Source: 67-14 sp035502775
GTDB taxonomy: Bacteria > Actinomycetota > Thermoleophilia > Solirubrobacterales > 70-9
Direction of reading: 5' to 3'
Assembly: GCA_035502775.1 (NCBI GenBank)
Contig: DATJUB010000013.1
Location: 48,618 to 112,617, forward strand
DNA length: 64,000 bases
Within the stretch, counting starts at the first letter, position 1; each line of letters starts with the position of its first letter. The notes beneath the pieces are model-generated. The model was not told the DNA's origin, did not search any database, and saw nothing but the letters and a program-made list of their open reading frames with translations. Both the position numbers and the translations under genes were made by a program. This document shows positions 1-8,133 of this stretch, one piece after another.

Positions 1-62
1 ATTGACATGGACGACTTTCCCGTAGGGAGAATGCGTTTGGTCTCGATCATCACGTTGCTCAT
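1..62 (-). CDS. Partial CDS, N-terminus only, runs off left edge
   Basis: An ATG at 62 reads leftward (minus strand) without a stop to the window edge, giving about 20 residues beginning MSNVMIETKR. It lies just past the hairpin that follows the mrp-like gene and has the same orientation, so it could be the next gene. I see no convincing ribosome binding site and cannot assign a family from so short a piece. Confidence 0.4.
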   Translation of the reverse strand, partial: MSNVMIETKRILPTGKSSMS

Positions 63-71
63 GCAACAGGA

Positions 72-96
72 CCGGGGCCGCATCGTTGCGGCCCGG
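72..96 (-). terminator. GC-rich hairpin after mrp
   Basis: Two arms of about 9 bp (CCGGGGCCGC and GCGGCCCGG, one bulge) around a 6-base loop, 20 bases past the mrp stop. There is no U-tract, which matches the other hairpins in this window. Confidence 0.5.
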
Positions 97-116
97 CCGT
101 GGAATTTTCGGTTCTT

Positions 117-1277
117 CTACTGAAGAACGGGCAGTTCGCGGGCCTTCGACCCGAGCTTGGGCGCCGCCGGCGCGGGTGTGGCGGCGGCCGTCTGCAGCAT
201 CGGCAGGTCACGCGGAGACATCGACACGATGCGCTTCGCGATCTCGTTGATCGCCTTGCCGGCCGGTGAATCCGGCTTCTCGACCGCGAGGGGCGTGCCC
301 ACGTCGGCATGCTCGCGAAGCTCTTCCGAAAGCGGGATCTGGCCGAGCAGCGGCACGCCGATCTCGTCGGCCAGGAGCTGGCCGCCGCCCTCGCCGAAGA
401 TCGAGAACTTCTCGCCGGTCGGGGTCGTGAATCCGGACATGTTCTCGATCACGCCCATCACCTCGAGATCGACCTTGTTCGCCATCTCGACCGAGCGCCG
501 GGCAACCGATTGCGCGGCGGGCTGCGGGGTGGTGACCACCGTGAGCTTGGCCTGGGGCAGGAGCTGGGCCAGGGTCATGGCGATGTCGCCGGTGCCCGGA
601 GGCAGGTCGAGCAGGAGGTACTCGAGCTCGCCCCAGGCGACATCCTCGAGGAACTGCTGGAGTGCCTTGTGGAGCATCGGGCCGCGCCAGACAACCGCCG
701 AGTTGTCCTCGACGAAGTAGCCGATAGACATCGTCTTGACACCGGATGGGGCTTCCGGCGGAAGGATCTTGCGTTCCCCGTTCACGTCCGGCTTCACGTC
801 GATCCCGAGCATGCGGGGGATCGAGTAGCCGTAGACGTCGGCGTCGAGCGCGCCGGTGGCGTGGCCCTGCGCCTGGAGCGCCGCCGCGAGGTTCGCGGTC
901 ATGGTCGACTTGCCGACGCCGCCCTTGCCGGAGGCGACGCAGATCACGTTGTTGACCTGGGCCAGTGCGCCCTGCGGTAGCTTGCCACGGCCGAGGGTCT
1001 GCTGAAGGTTGCCCTTCTCCTCGTCGGAGAGCACGTCGAAGCCGACGCCGACACCGGTCACGCCCTCGAGCGAAGAGACCTGAGTGACGACCGCGTCGTG
1101 AAAGTGTGAGCGGATCGGACAGCCCGGGGTGGTCAGCGAGACGGTCACGTCCACCTTGCCATCCTGCTTGATGTCGATCGAGCGGACCATGCCGAGTTCG
1201 ACGATGTTGCGGCGCAATTCGGGGTCGATCACCGCCGTGAGCTTCTCTGTCACCTGTGCTTCTGAGGGTAGGGCCAT
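117..1277 (-). CDS. mrp: Mrp/ApbC-family P-loop ATPase (iron-sulfur carrier type)
   Basis: The 386-residue product has an N-terminal MIP18/DUF59 domain (about 1-85, with a conserved Cys at 53) and a ParA/MinD-like ATPase domain with a deviant Walker A, GKGGVGKST, at 117-125. Family members are soluble cytoplasmic ATPases that assemble or carry Fe-S clusters. The Cys-x-x-Cys pair that many Mrp proteins carry before the GEGGG segment is missing: that stretch reads SGFTTPTGEKF. From memory, actinobacterial Mrp proteins often lack it too, so bound-cluster chemistry should not be assumed. The ATG at 1277 follows CAGAAT by 6 bases (leaderless type). The gene stands alone, divergent from the secreted protein at 1360. 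Confidence 0.9.
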   Translation of the reverse strand: MALPSEAQVTEKLTAVIDPELRRNIVELGMVRSIDIKQDGKVDVTVSLTTPGCPIRSHFHDAVVTQVSSLEGVTGVGVGFDVLSDEEKGNLQQTLGRGKLPQGALAQVNNVICVASGKGGVGKSTMTANLAAALQAQGHATGALDADVYGYSIPRMLGIDVKPDVNGERKILPPEAPSGVKTMSIGYFVEDNSAVVWRGPMLHKALQQFLEDVAWGELEYLLLDLPPGTGDIAMTLAQLLPQAKLTVVTTPQPAAQSVARRSVEMANKVDLEVMGVIENMSGFTTPTGEKFSIFGEGGGQLLADEIGVPLLGQIPLSEELREHADVGTPLAVEKPDSPAGKAINEIAKRIVSMSPRDLPMLQTAAATPAPAAPKLGSKARELPVLQ

Positions 1278-1359
1278 ACCTCAATTCTGGCAGAGAGGGG
1301 GAGAGTTTCCCGCGTCCGGCTCTTCAAGGGGACATACGCCACTACCCGAGGAGTCGAAG

Positions 1360-3582
1360 ATGGGAAAGAAAACGTTCGCGATTCTGCTGTTGATCACCGC
1401 CGGATTCGCCGCGCTGGCGGGCCTGACCGCGGCGGATGCGGGCGCGGTCAGGTACACGGTCACGCAATGCGGCTGGCACGTCGGACAGGACGCCGCCTGG
1501 GCCGACACGAGCGCGGACAAGTTCCTGAGGAGCTCCTACTGCCAGACGCCCGAGTCGGCCGATCCCTTCGACGGGGTGCATCTGAGCAGCCAGACCCGCG
1601 ACTCGGCGAGCACGGTCGCGGGAACGCGGTTCGCCCGCTGGCGCTGGCAGGCTCCGCCCGGTACCGGGATCGTGACGGTCGATGGGCAGCGGTGGCAGGT
1701 GCTGCGGGACGGATTCCAGCATCGCATCGGCGGGGTCGACCCGGGCGGTGATTTCGAGCCGTTCGCGCAGCTCACCTCGACCGACACCGTCAAGCGCGGC
1801 TTCGCCTCGTCTTTTTCACCCTTCGCGAAAGCGGTCGAATCTCGCCTGCTCTGCGCAAAGGCCGAGGACAAGCTCTGTTCCGCGAGTTCGAACTCGTCGG
1901 CGGGTGTTCGCGGCCTGACCATCACGCTCGACGATTCGCTGAAACCCGGAGTCTCGGCCGGCGGTCCGCTCACCGGTGGTGAGTGGCTGCGGGGATCGCA
2001 GGCCGTCACCTACTCGGCGGGAGATACCGGGTCGGGGATCCGCTTCGGACAGACCTTCGTCGACGGTGCGCAGCGGGCACAGACCGAGCACGGCTGTGCC
2101 AAGGCGTTCATCGCGGGCCAGTGGCGCGGCACGGAGATGCAGCCCTGCTCGGGCGGTGCCTCGGGAAGTCATGCGGTCCAGACGGCCGGGCTCAGCGATG
2201 GTCCCCACCAGCTTCGCCAATGCGCGGTGGATTTCGCCGGGAACACCGGCTGCGCGGCCGATCTGACGATCCGGACCGACAACACGGCGCCCGCCGCGCC
2301 CCGGGCCCTGAATGTGGACGGCGGTGAGGGCTGGCGCCGGGAGAACGGCTTCCGTCTCGGCTGGTTGGAACCGGACCAGGGCCGGGCGGCACCGATCGCG
2401 TCGTACGGGTACCGGATGGCGGGTCCGGGTTCCGGCACCGATCCGGCCTGGCGGTTCGGGAACGGCTCGACCGAGAGCATCCGGGTTCCGGGGCCGGGTG
2501 AGTTCCGCGTCTCGGTGTGGCTCGCGGACCGGGCCGGGAACACGGATCCGAGGGCGAGTGAGGAGGCGGTGCTTCGCCTGGATGACGTCGCTCCGACCGC
2601 CTACTTCGTCGAGCCGCCGTCCGAAGATCCCGACCGTCTGCGGGTCGCGATCTCCGACGAGCATTCCGGCCCCGCGGGAGGAACCATCTCCTTTCGCCGC
2701 CAGGGTGAGGATGAGTGGAGGAGGCTGCCGGCCGAGCAGGGCGGCGATTTGGCGGGGCGTCATCTGGAGGCCCGGTTTCCCTCGGAAGATCTTGAGCCCG
2801 GTATCTACGAGTTCCAGGCGAGGGTGCTCGACCTGGCGGGAAACGGTGCCGTGACCGAGCGGCGGGGCAACGGTTCGGCGATGACCCTGACGGTCTCGCC
2901 CAAGGTCGAGCCGGAGCTCTCGGCCCGGCTGTCGAGGAAGGGCGAAAGTTCCCCGAGGATGGTCGTGCCGTTCGGGGAGGCGGCCACGGTCACGGGGAGG
3001 CTTTCGACTCCCGGTGGGGCCGGAATCGCCGGGCAGACGATCAGGGTCGAGCAGCGGCCGTCGCCCGGATCGATCGTGCAGACCAGCTCCGAAGTTACGC
3101 AGACCGACGCGCATGGCGGCTTCGTGGTCGCGGTCGCGCCGGGAGCGTCCCGGACCCTGTTCGTGCGGTTCGACGAGACCAGGAAACTGGCCGGGGCGGC
3201 CGTGGGGCCCCTCGAGTTCAGGGTCAAGGGGTCGATCAGGCTGAATGCCGTTCCCCGGGCTCTGCGAACCGGGCGGAGATTGAGGCTGAACGGTTCGGTC
3301 GACATGCGCTGGACGGCCCGGCAGGAACGAGGCAGTCTCGTGGCGATCCAGTACCTCGAGCGGACCTCCGGACTGTGGCGGCCGGTGCTGGTGGCCCGAT
3401 GCGACCGGCTCGGCCGGTTCCAGCGGACCTACCGGTTTCGCTACATCACCGGCTCGGCGCGGATCCGGCTGCGCGCGGTCCTGCTGCCGTCCCAGAATTT
3501 CCCGTTCGAATCCTCGGCATCGAAGGCGGTGACGGTCCGGGTGAAGGGCCGTGGGGCCGGGGAGCGGAGGGACAGGGTCTGA
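1360..3582 (+). CDS. Secreted multi-domain protein with Ig-like modules, function unknown
   Basis: A 740-residue product. The ATG at 1360 was chosen over upstream codons because it follows a GAGGAG site and opens a clean signal peptide (MGKKTFAILLLITAGFAALA, cleavage near ADAGA). The first 220 residues look globular with several Cys. The middle has repeated Ig-like or fibronectin-like segments of the type common in actinobacterial cell-surface proteins (for example DNTAPAAPRALNVDG and DDVAPTAYF). The C-terminal quarter is beta-rich and basic. No catalytic motif is recognised. It is probably exported and may bind polysaccharide or cell wall, which is inference. The reading frame extends upstream to 1129, but that part lies antisense inside mrp. 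Confidence 0.75.
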   Translation: MGKKTFAILLLITAGFAALAGLTAADAGAVRYTVTQCGWHVGQDAAWADTSADKFLRSSYCQTPESADPFDGVHLSSQTRDSASTVAGTRFARWRWQAPPGTGIVTVDGQRWQVLRDGFQHRIGGVDPGGDFEPFAQLTSTDTVKRGFASSFSPFAKAVESRLLCAKAEDKLCSASSNSSAGVRGLTITLDDSLKPGVSAGGPLTGGEWLRGSQAVTYSAGDTGSGIRFGQTFVDGAQRAQTEHGCAKAFIAGQWRGTEMQPCSGGASGSHAVQTAGLSDGPHQLRQCAVDFAGNTGCAADLTIRTDNTAPAAPRALNVDGGEGWRRENGFRLGWLEPDQGRAAPIASYGYRMAGPGSGTDPAWRFGNGSTESIRVPGPGEFRVSVWLADRAGNTDPRASEEAVLRLDDVAPTAYFVEPPSEDPDRLRVAISDEHSGPAGGTISFRRQGEDEWRRLPAEQGGDLAGRHLEARFPSEDLEPGIYEFQARVLDLAGNGAVTERRGNGSAMTLTVSPKVEPELSARLSRKGESSPRMVVPFGEAATVTGRLSTPGGAGIAGQTIRVEQRPSPGSIVQTSSEVTQTDAHGGFVVAVAPGASRTLFVRFDETRKLAGAAVGPLEFRVKGSIRLNAVPRALRTGRRLRLNGSVDMRWTARQERGSLVAIQYLERTSGLWRPVLVARCDRLGRFQRTYRFRYITGSARIRLRAVLLPSQNFPFESSASKAVTVRVKGRGAGERRDRV

Positions 3583-3609
3583 GTGGGGCCGGCCCCGGGG
3601 CCGGCGACA

Positions 3610-3643
3610 GGGAGCCGGCCCGGCACGAGGCCGGGCCGGTCCC
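3610..3643. terminator. Bidirectional GC hairpin between convergent genes
   Basis: A perfect 10-bp stem (CCGGCCCGGC with GCCGGGCCGG, loop ACGAG), extended by GGGA/TCCC beyond a single bulge. It separates the ends of the secreted-protein gene and the small membrane-peptide gene. Confidence 0.65.
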
Positions 3644-3655
3644 GCTCAGTGGTGC

Positions 3656-3790
3656 CTACAGACCGAAAACGCCGATCAGCACGGGCAGCGCGATGGCTGT
3701 CCCGGCGATACCACCGACCACGTAGGCAATGACGGCGCGAACGCCTGTCGTTTCGACTACGGGGGCTACTACTGGTGAGTTCAGATCCAT
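3656..3790 (-). CDS. 44-residue single-pass membrane peptide under a c-di-AMP riboswitch
   Basis: A small frame with an excellent Shine-Dalgarno (AGGAGG, 5 bases before ATG at 3790). The product starts MDLNSPVVAPVVETTGVRAV and continues as one hydrophobic, Gly-rich segment to the C-terminus (residues 18-44), so it should be a single-span membrane peptide with its short N-terminus outside the bilayer core. It is the only gene between the riboswitch at 3811-3949 and the terminator at 3610-3643, so it appears monocistronic. No homologue is recognised. Known targets of ydaO riboswitches are K+ and osmolyte transporters and cell-wall hydrolases. A role in osmotic or envelope control is therefore a reasonable inference, not an observation. 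Confidence 0.75.
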   Translation of the reverse strand: MDLNSPVVAPVVETTGVRAVIAYVVGGIAGTAIALPVLIGVFGL

Positions 3791-3810
3791 TGTCGCCTCC
3801 TTCTTCGTCA

Positions 3811-3949
3811 GGCCTACGGGGTTAGCTGACGGGCTCGCGCTGAAGAAGCTGCGCTACGGACCTGGGTCCGATTCGCCCCCGAGGATCGGCCTTCGCCTCA
3901 CCTCAATGGGTCCCCCGCTCCGGAACCATGTGGGTCCGGACTCGGCAGT
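3811..3949 (-). promoter_or_regulatory. Cyclic di-AMP riboswitch (ydaO/yuaA class)
   Basis: Read on the minus strand, the segment contains the class hallmarks in order: GCCGAGTCCGG, GGAGCGGGGGACCCA, TTGAGGTGAGGCGAAGG, and the nearly invariant CCCGTCAGCTAACCCCGTAG followed by GC. The opening GCC pairs with the closing GGC as P1. I compared it from memory with the Thermoanaerobacter ydaO aptamer, which has the same blocks in the same order. The aptamer ends about 20 bases before the ATG of the 44-residue peptide, with the Shine-Dalgarno between them. CTTCTTC inside the aptamer (minus strand, 3842-3848) can pair with GAAGAAG just upstream of the Shine-Dalgarno (3800-3806), a possible translational switch. 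Confidence 0.87.
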
Positions 3950-4014
3950 TCACATCTGAACGATCTCGATACTAGCCGATTCGCGGGCGGGCTCGAGATG
4001 CCTGCCGGTGGTGC

Positions 4015-4350
4015 TCAGGGACCGAAGCGGGCGGCGCAGCGCTGGATCCTGGCGATGTCCTGATTCGAGTTCTGGACGCATCTGAGGAGCCGCTGCTGTT
4101 TCCTGCCGGAAGTTGTCGTTATCGATCGTTTGATCTGGACCTGGCTGAACTTGCGGTTCGTCGTGTTCGAACCGTCGAATGCCCGGTTGACCTCTTCCAT
4201 GGCGCTGGAGATGTTCGCGTTGACGCCCTTGGTCACGTTCTCGGTCGTGTTCAGGACCGGCTTGAGGATGAACACGTAGACGAGCGCCAGCGTCGCGGCC
4301 AGGACGGCGATTCTCACGATGGCTGTGACCAGCGTTCCCCCGATTTGCAT
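4015..4350 (-). CDS. Small membrane-anchored protein, unknown function
   Basis: A 111-residue product with one N-terminal membrane span (about residues 3-26, VTAIVRIAVLAATLALVYVF), followed by a polar, basic, probably extracytoplasmic or periplasm-facing domain with two Cys. The ATG at 4350 is preferred because TAGGCT lies 7 bases upstream, a leaderless arrangement seen repeatedly in this window; the frame extends further upstream but would overlap the divergent gcdH gene. No family is recognised. Confidence 0.65.
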   Translation of the reverse strand: MQIGGTLVTAIVRIAVLAATLALVYVFILKPVLNTTENVTKGVNANISSAMEEVNRAFDGSNTTNRKFSQVQIKRSITTTSGRKQQRLLRCVQNSNQDIARIQRCAARFGP

Positions 4351-4383
4351 GTGGGAAAGCCTAGCGCCCATAATGACGTCAAG

Positions 4384-5541
4384 GTGAAACCAGAGGATTT
4401 CCTTGAGATAGACAGGCTGCTTTCCGACGAGGAGCGCCTGATCAAAGAGACGGTCGCCCGCTACGTCGACGAGAAGTATCTGCCGGGCGTGAACGAGCAT
4501 TTCGAGCGGGGCACGTTCGACACCTCGGTTCCGGGGGCGCTCGGAGATCTGAACGTTCTCGGCATGCATCTGAAGGGCTACGGCTGTGCCGGATCGAGCG
4601 CGGTCGCGTACGGGATCGCGTGCATGGAGCTCGAGGCGGGAGACAGCGCCCTGCGTTCCTTCTGCTCGGTGCAGGGGTCACTTGCGATGTTCGCGATCTG
4701 GAAGTACGGATCGGAGGAGCAGAAGCGGCGTTGGCTGCCCGAGATGGCGGCGGGCCGCATCATCGGCTGCTTCGGCCTGACCGAGCCCGACTCCGGTTCG
4801 GATCCGGCCAGTATGCGCACCAAGGCGGTCCGCGACGGTGACGACTGGATCCTGAACGGGGCGAAGATGTGGATCACTTCGGGCACGATCAGCGGCGTCG
4901 CCGTGGTCTGGGCGAGAACCGAGGCCGGGGTCGAGGGGTTCCTTCTCGAGCCGGGAATGGATGGGTTCACCGCGCCCGAGATGCACGGCAAGCTCTCCCT
5001 GCGAGCCTCGGTCACGTCCGAGTTGATCTTCGATGACGTCAGGGTTCCGGACGCGAACCGCCTGCCCGGCGTCCAGTCGCTCCGGGGTCCGCTCAGCTGC
5101 CTGAACGAGGCCCGGTACGGGATCGTGTGGGGAGTGGTCGGCGCGGCCCGTTCATGCTTCGAGGCGGCGCTCGAGTACTCGCTGACCCGTGAGCAGTTCG
5201 GCAGGCCGATCGCCTCGTTCCAGCTGACCCAGGACAAGCTCGCCGATATGGCTGCCGGAGTCCAGCAGGGCTATCTGCTCGCGCTCCACCTGGGCCGCCT
5301 GAAGGACGAGGGCAAGATCACGACCGAGCAGATCAGCATGGGCAAACGCCAGAACGTGAGGATGGCCCGCGAGGTGGCGGCCACGGCCAGGGGCGTGCTC
5401 GGGGCCAACGGAATCACCCTCGAGTACCCGGTCCTGCGCCACGCCAACAACCTCGAGTCGGTCTTCACGTACGAGGGAACGGACGAGATCCACACATTGA
5501 GCATAGGCAAGGCCCTGACGGGAATCTCAGCCTTCACGTAG
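4384..5541 (+). CDS. gcdH: Glutaryl-CoA dehydrogenase
   Basis: A 385-residue acyl-CoA dehydrogenase (398 if the upstream ATG at 4345 is used). Features typical of the glutaryl-CoA branch rather than general fatty acyl-CoA dehydrogenases are FGLTEPDSGSDP, GKLSLRASVTSELIFDDV, CLNEARYGIVWGVVGAA and the C-terminal YEGTDEIHTLSIGKALTG, which carries the expected catalytic-base Glu. The enzyme uses FAD to convert glutaryl-CoA to crotonyl-CoA and CO2 in lysine, hydroxylysine and tryptophan degradation. GTG at 4384 is preferred because TAATGA lies 7 bases before it. It stands alone, and other genes of the pathway are not adjacent. Confidence 0.88.
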   Translation: MKPEDFLEIDRLLSDEERLIKETVARYVDEKYLPGVNEHFERGTFDTSVPGALGDLNVLGMHLKGYGCAGSSAVAYGIACMELEAGDSALRSFCSVQGSLAMFAIWKYGSEEQKRRWLPEMAAGRIIGCFGLTEPDSGSDPASMRTKAVRDGDDWILNGAKMWITSGTISGVAVVWARTEAGVEGFLLEPGMDGFTAPEMHGKLSLRASVTSELIFDDVRVPDANRLPGVQSLRGPLSCLNEARYGIVWGVVGAARSCFEAALEYSLTREQFGRPIASFQLTQDKLADMAAGVQQGYLLALHLGRLKDEGKITTEQISMGKRQNVRMAREVAATARGVLGANGITLEYPVLRHANNLESVFTYEGTDEIHTLSIGKALTGISAFT

Positions 5542-5567
5542 AAGTCCCACCGCCCAGAACACCCCGA

Positions 5568-5622
5568 GGGTTCTGTCTGCCGATAGCCGAGATATGGAGG
5601 GCAAGAAGATCGACAGAACACC
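5568..5622. terminator. Possible hairpin between convergent genes
   Basis: GGGTTCTGTC can pair with GACAGAACACCC (2-base bulge) across the gap between gcdH and the GH26-like gene. The loop is long and there is no U-tract, so this is weak. Confidence 0.35.
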
Positions 5623-5672
5623 CGACGCGACATGGGGCGCCACCGAGTCATGGGCGCAGGCTGGGGTGGGTC

Positions 5673-6749
5673 CTAGCGCGGGTACTTCTTGGCGAACTTC
5701 GGGAAGCTCGACTTCATCACGTTGCGCTTCACGATCTTCCGGCTCTTGGGGAAGTTCTGGATCCGGAACTCGTTCGAGGTGCCGAAATCCTGGTAGTAGA
5801 CGAGCATCTTCGCCTGTTCGCGGGTGCGCATGAAACGGAAGATCTTCTTGACGTAGCCGGGCTTGTCGGATCCCCAGAGGCCCCACTCGGTGAGGGCGAA
5901 CGGCTTGTTCTTGCCGATCGCGAACTTGGCGTAATAGCGCTTCAGGTCACGCCAGCTTCCGTAGCGGGAGTAGAAGTCGGTGGCGACCCAGTCGACCCAG
6001 TCCTTGCCCGGCCAGTACTTGCTCGGCCGGTTCGTGGGTACGGTCGGCGATCCTCCCGGGAGCGGGCTCCAGATCAGGGCGACCGGAGCGGTCGGCAGGC
6101 GCCGGGGCAGCTTGCCCTTCTTGCGCAGCTTCTGGATCTTGGGCAGCCCGATGTCCTTGAGATCCGCGTTGATCGATCCGCGCTTGCCGCCTCCGCGCAC
6201 GATGATCGCGATCCGCCGGAAGGCCGACTTGTACCACTTGAAAGCGTAGGAACCGCCGCGAACATTGCCCGAGCAATCGACACCGGCATAGGCGTTCAGG
6301 CAGCGGTTCGGCTCGCCCATCGGCCGGATGTAGGCCCGGATCCTCTTGCGGTCGAGGGCGGTGTTGAGCCGCAGCAGGTAGTCGTCGCCTCGGCCGAGGG
6401 CGATCTGGCGGGGCGTGATCAGCTCGGTGCCGTCGTCGGCGCGGGTGGTGATGTGAAGCATCGGACGGGCCCTGACCGACTTCCAGCGCGGCATCGCCTG
6501 GTGGAGGCTGTTGCCCCAGGGATGGAAGGTCTGGATGACCGGGGGATGCTTGCCGACAGCGCGGGCGAAATCCCGGAACTGGCTGGCCTCACCGGTGTCG
6601 GTCACACCGAGATAGGTTTGGCCCGACGGGGGCGTCAGCGTGCGGGCCCCGGCCTGAGAGGTCAGGGAGACCCAGCCGACCGTCGCGATCAGCACGAGGG
6701 TGACGGCGAGGGCAGGGGCGTTTGTCTTTCGGAGAATGGCTAGAGGCAT
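5673..6749 (-). CDS. Secreted glycoside hydrolase, GH26 (beta-mannanase)-like
   Basis: A 358-residue product starting MPLAILRKTN, with a hydrophobic signal segment ending near SQAGA. The mature part resembles a TIM-barrel GH26 enzyme. RPMGEPN (general acid/base Glu) follows a strand-like YIRP, and ALTEWGLWG carries the probable nucleophile Glu near the C-terminus. GH26 enzymes hydrolyse mannans or related beta-glycans outside the cell. The C-terminal 30 residues are strongly basic, as in several other exported proteins here. The start was chosen at the signal peptide; the longer frame upstream adds non-signal sequence. No Shine-Dalgarno is obvious. Substrate cannot be told from sequence. Confidence 0.72.
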   Translation of the reverse strand: MPLAILRKTNAPALAVTLVLIATVGWVSLTSQAGARTLTPPSGQTYLGVTDTGEASQFRDFARAVGKHPPVIQTFHPWGNSLHQAMPRWKSVRARPMLHITTRADDGTELITPRQIALGRGDDYLLRLNTALDRKRIRAYIRPMGEPNRCLNAYAGVDCSGNVRGGSYAFKWYKSAFRRIAIIVRGGGKRGSINADLKDIGLPKIQKLRKKGKLPRRLPTAPVALIWSPLPGGSPTVPTNRPSKYWPGKDWVDWVATDFYSRYGSWRDLKRYYAKFAIGKNKPFALTEWGLWGSDKPGYVKKIFRFMRTREQAKMLVYYQDFGTSNEFRIQNFPKSRKIVKRNVMKSSFPKFAKKYPR

Positions 6750-6955
6750 CACAGGTCGCAACCGGAGTTCGACCCGATGGTTGCGCCGAAGCAGCATAGG
6801 AACTTGCCGGGCGCAGCTCTCATGCGAAAGCGCGCCTGCAAGATGTCTTCCACGGGATTCACACGAAATGAGAAGGCCGCTCTCCTTTTGGGCGTATTCT
6901 TGTCGCAAGCGGCGGAAACGGGTTCCGCAACGCAATCGAGGAGACGGGGTGAGCA

Positions 6956-7390
6956 GTGAGCGAAGACTTTGAAGAGATGGGGCCGATCGATTATCTGGTG
7001 GTCGAATGGCCGGACCGCCAGCCCACGGGAGAGGCGGCTCCGTACCTGCTTGATCTGGTCGATCGCGGACTGATCCGCATTCTCGATCTGGCTTTCATCG
7101 TCAAGACCGAGGAAGGCGTGGTCGAGTCGGTGGAGATCAGCGCGCTCGGCGCGGCCGCGGACGATCTGTCGGCCTTCGAAGGAGCCTCGTCGGGGCTGCT
7201 GACCGACGACGATTTCACCGAGGCCGGCCTCGCGCTCGAGCCCGGAACCTCGGCCGCGCTGCTCGTCTACGAAAACCGCTGGGCGGCCCCGTTCGCCTCG
7301 GCCGTGAGGCGATCCGGCGCACAGCTCGTCGCCAGCGGCCGGATCCCGGTCCAGGCTCTCGAAGCGGCACTTGACGCCGCCGAAGCCTGA
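6956..7390 (+). CDS. DUF6325 family protein
   Basis: A 144-residue acidic protein beginning at GTG 6956, with a GAGGAG site about 10 bases upstream. The core MGPIDYLVVEWPDRQPTGE and the following LVDRGLIRILDLAFIVK match DUF6325, a small family common in actinobacteria. The function is unknown; the two-repeat alpha/beta look suggests a cytoplasmic binding protein rather than an enzyme. It is followed 31 bases later by a SHOCT-domain gene, an association I recall as recurrent, so the two probably work together. Confidence 0.75.
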   Translation: MSEDFEEMGPIDYLVVEWPDRQPTGEAAPYLLDLVDRGLIRILDLAFIVKTEEGVVESVEISALGAAADDLSAFEGASSGLLTDDDFTEAGLALEPGTSAALLVYENRWAAPFASAVRRSGAQLVASGRIPVQALEAALDAAEA

Positions 7391-7421
7391 GTTTCCACAA
7401 CGCCCAACAGGAGGATCAGAA

Positions 7422-7700
7422 ATGCCAGGACTACTCAGAGGCGTCGCCCGCACCGCGGTGATCGCCGGTACCGCCACCACCGTCAGCAACCGCGTTTCCC
7501 GCAGGCAGGGTCAACGCTGGGCCGAACAGGACGCGCAGGCCGCGATGCAGCAGGCCCCGCCCCAGGCCGCGGCTCCGGCCCCCGCCGCCGCGGGAGCCGA
7601 CCCGATCGAGCAGCTGAAGAAGCTCGGCGAGCTGCGCGACAACGGCATCCTCACCGAGGAGGAGTTCGCCGCGGAGAAGGCGAAGGTCCTCGCCGGCTGA
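7422..7700 (+). CDS. SHOCT domain-containing protein
   Basis: A 92-residue product with a strong AGGAGG site before ATG 7422. A short N-terminal segment (MPGLLRGVARTAVIAG) may touch the membrane. An Ala/Pro/Gln-rich linker follows, and the C-terminus (DPIEQLKKLGELRDNGILTE then EEFAAEK) is a SHOCT domain, a short helical oligomerisation module found at protein ends. It lies in an operon with the DUF6325 gene and is closed by the hairpin at 7729-7754. The molecular role of the pair is unknown. Confidence 0.8.
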   Translation: MPGLLRGVARTAVIAGTATTVSNRVSRRQGQRWAEQDAQAAMQQAPPQAAAPAPAAAGADPIEQLKKLGELRDNGILTEEEFAAEKAKVLAG

Positions 7701-7728
7701 GCGCCGGCCACCGGACGGCACGGCACCG

Positions 7729-7754
7729 CCCCCGGCGGCCTCTCGGGCCGGGGG
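7729..7754 (+). terminator. Hairpin after the DUF6325-SHOCT pair
   Basis: CCCCCGGC and GCCGGGGG form an 8-bp all-GC stem with a 10-base loop; there is no U-tract. Confidence 0.5.
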
Positions 7755-7771
7755 ACGGGGCTTGCCAAGAT

Positions 7772-8107
7772 ATGGACATGAGCCAGCCGGTCACCGAAGA
7801 GGAGTTCGAGGGGATGATCGCCGACGCGATCGACAACCTGCCCGACCAGTTCCGCGAGATCATCGAAGGAGTCGCGGTCGTCGTCTCCGATCTGGGTGAG
7901 GAACACCACGCCTACGGCATGTACTACGGCGACGGCATGTCCCGGGATTTCTACGAGGACCGGATCGTGATCTACCGTGACACCCTGACCCGCGATTTCG
8001 GCCACGACCGCAATCTGCTCGCCTCCCAGGTCGAGCGCACCGTGCGGCACGAGCTCGGGCATCACATCGGCTTCAAGGAAAGCGGCGTGCGCGACCTGGG
8101 GCTGTGA
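7772..8107 (+). CDS. Minimal zincin-type metallopeptidase family protein
   Basis: A 111-residue cytoplasmic protein of the small zincin-like family (PF06262 type). The motif HELGHH near the C-terminus (HExxH plus a following His) is the zinc site; an acidic N-terminal helix precedes it. Such proteins are widespread in actinobacteria and alphaproteobacteria and usually lack a known substrate. The start may be ATG 7772 or ATG 7778, as both are in frame. It precedes the cyclophilin gene, which has its own leaderless promoter box. Confidence 0.82.
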   Translation: MDMSQPVTEEEFEGMIADAIDNLPDQFREIIEGVAVVVSDLGEEHHAYGMYYGDGMSRDFYEDRIVIYRDTLTRDFGHDRNLLASQVERTVRHELGHHIGFKESGVRDLGL

Positions 8108-8133
8108 GTTCGGACGGTCTGTAGGCTCAGACA

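Noticed and set aside
3551..3778. Plus-strand frames opposite the 44-residue peptide
   Set aside because: No binding site or family similarity; the minus strand has the riboswitch, Shine-Dalgarno and terminator.
6777..6959. Possible 60-codon frame whose stop overlaps the DUF6325 start (GTGA)
   Set aside because: The overlap looks like coupling, but there is no binding site, no recognisable protein character, and it runs through the divergent promoter region.
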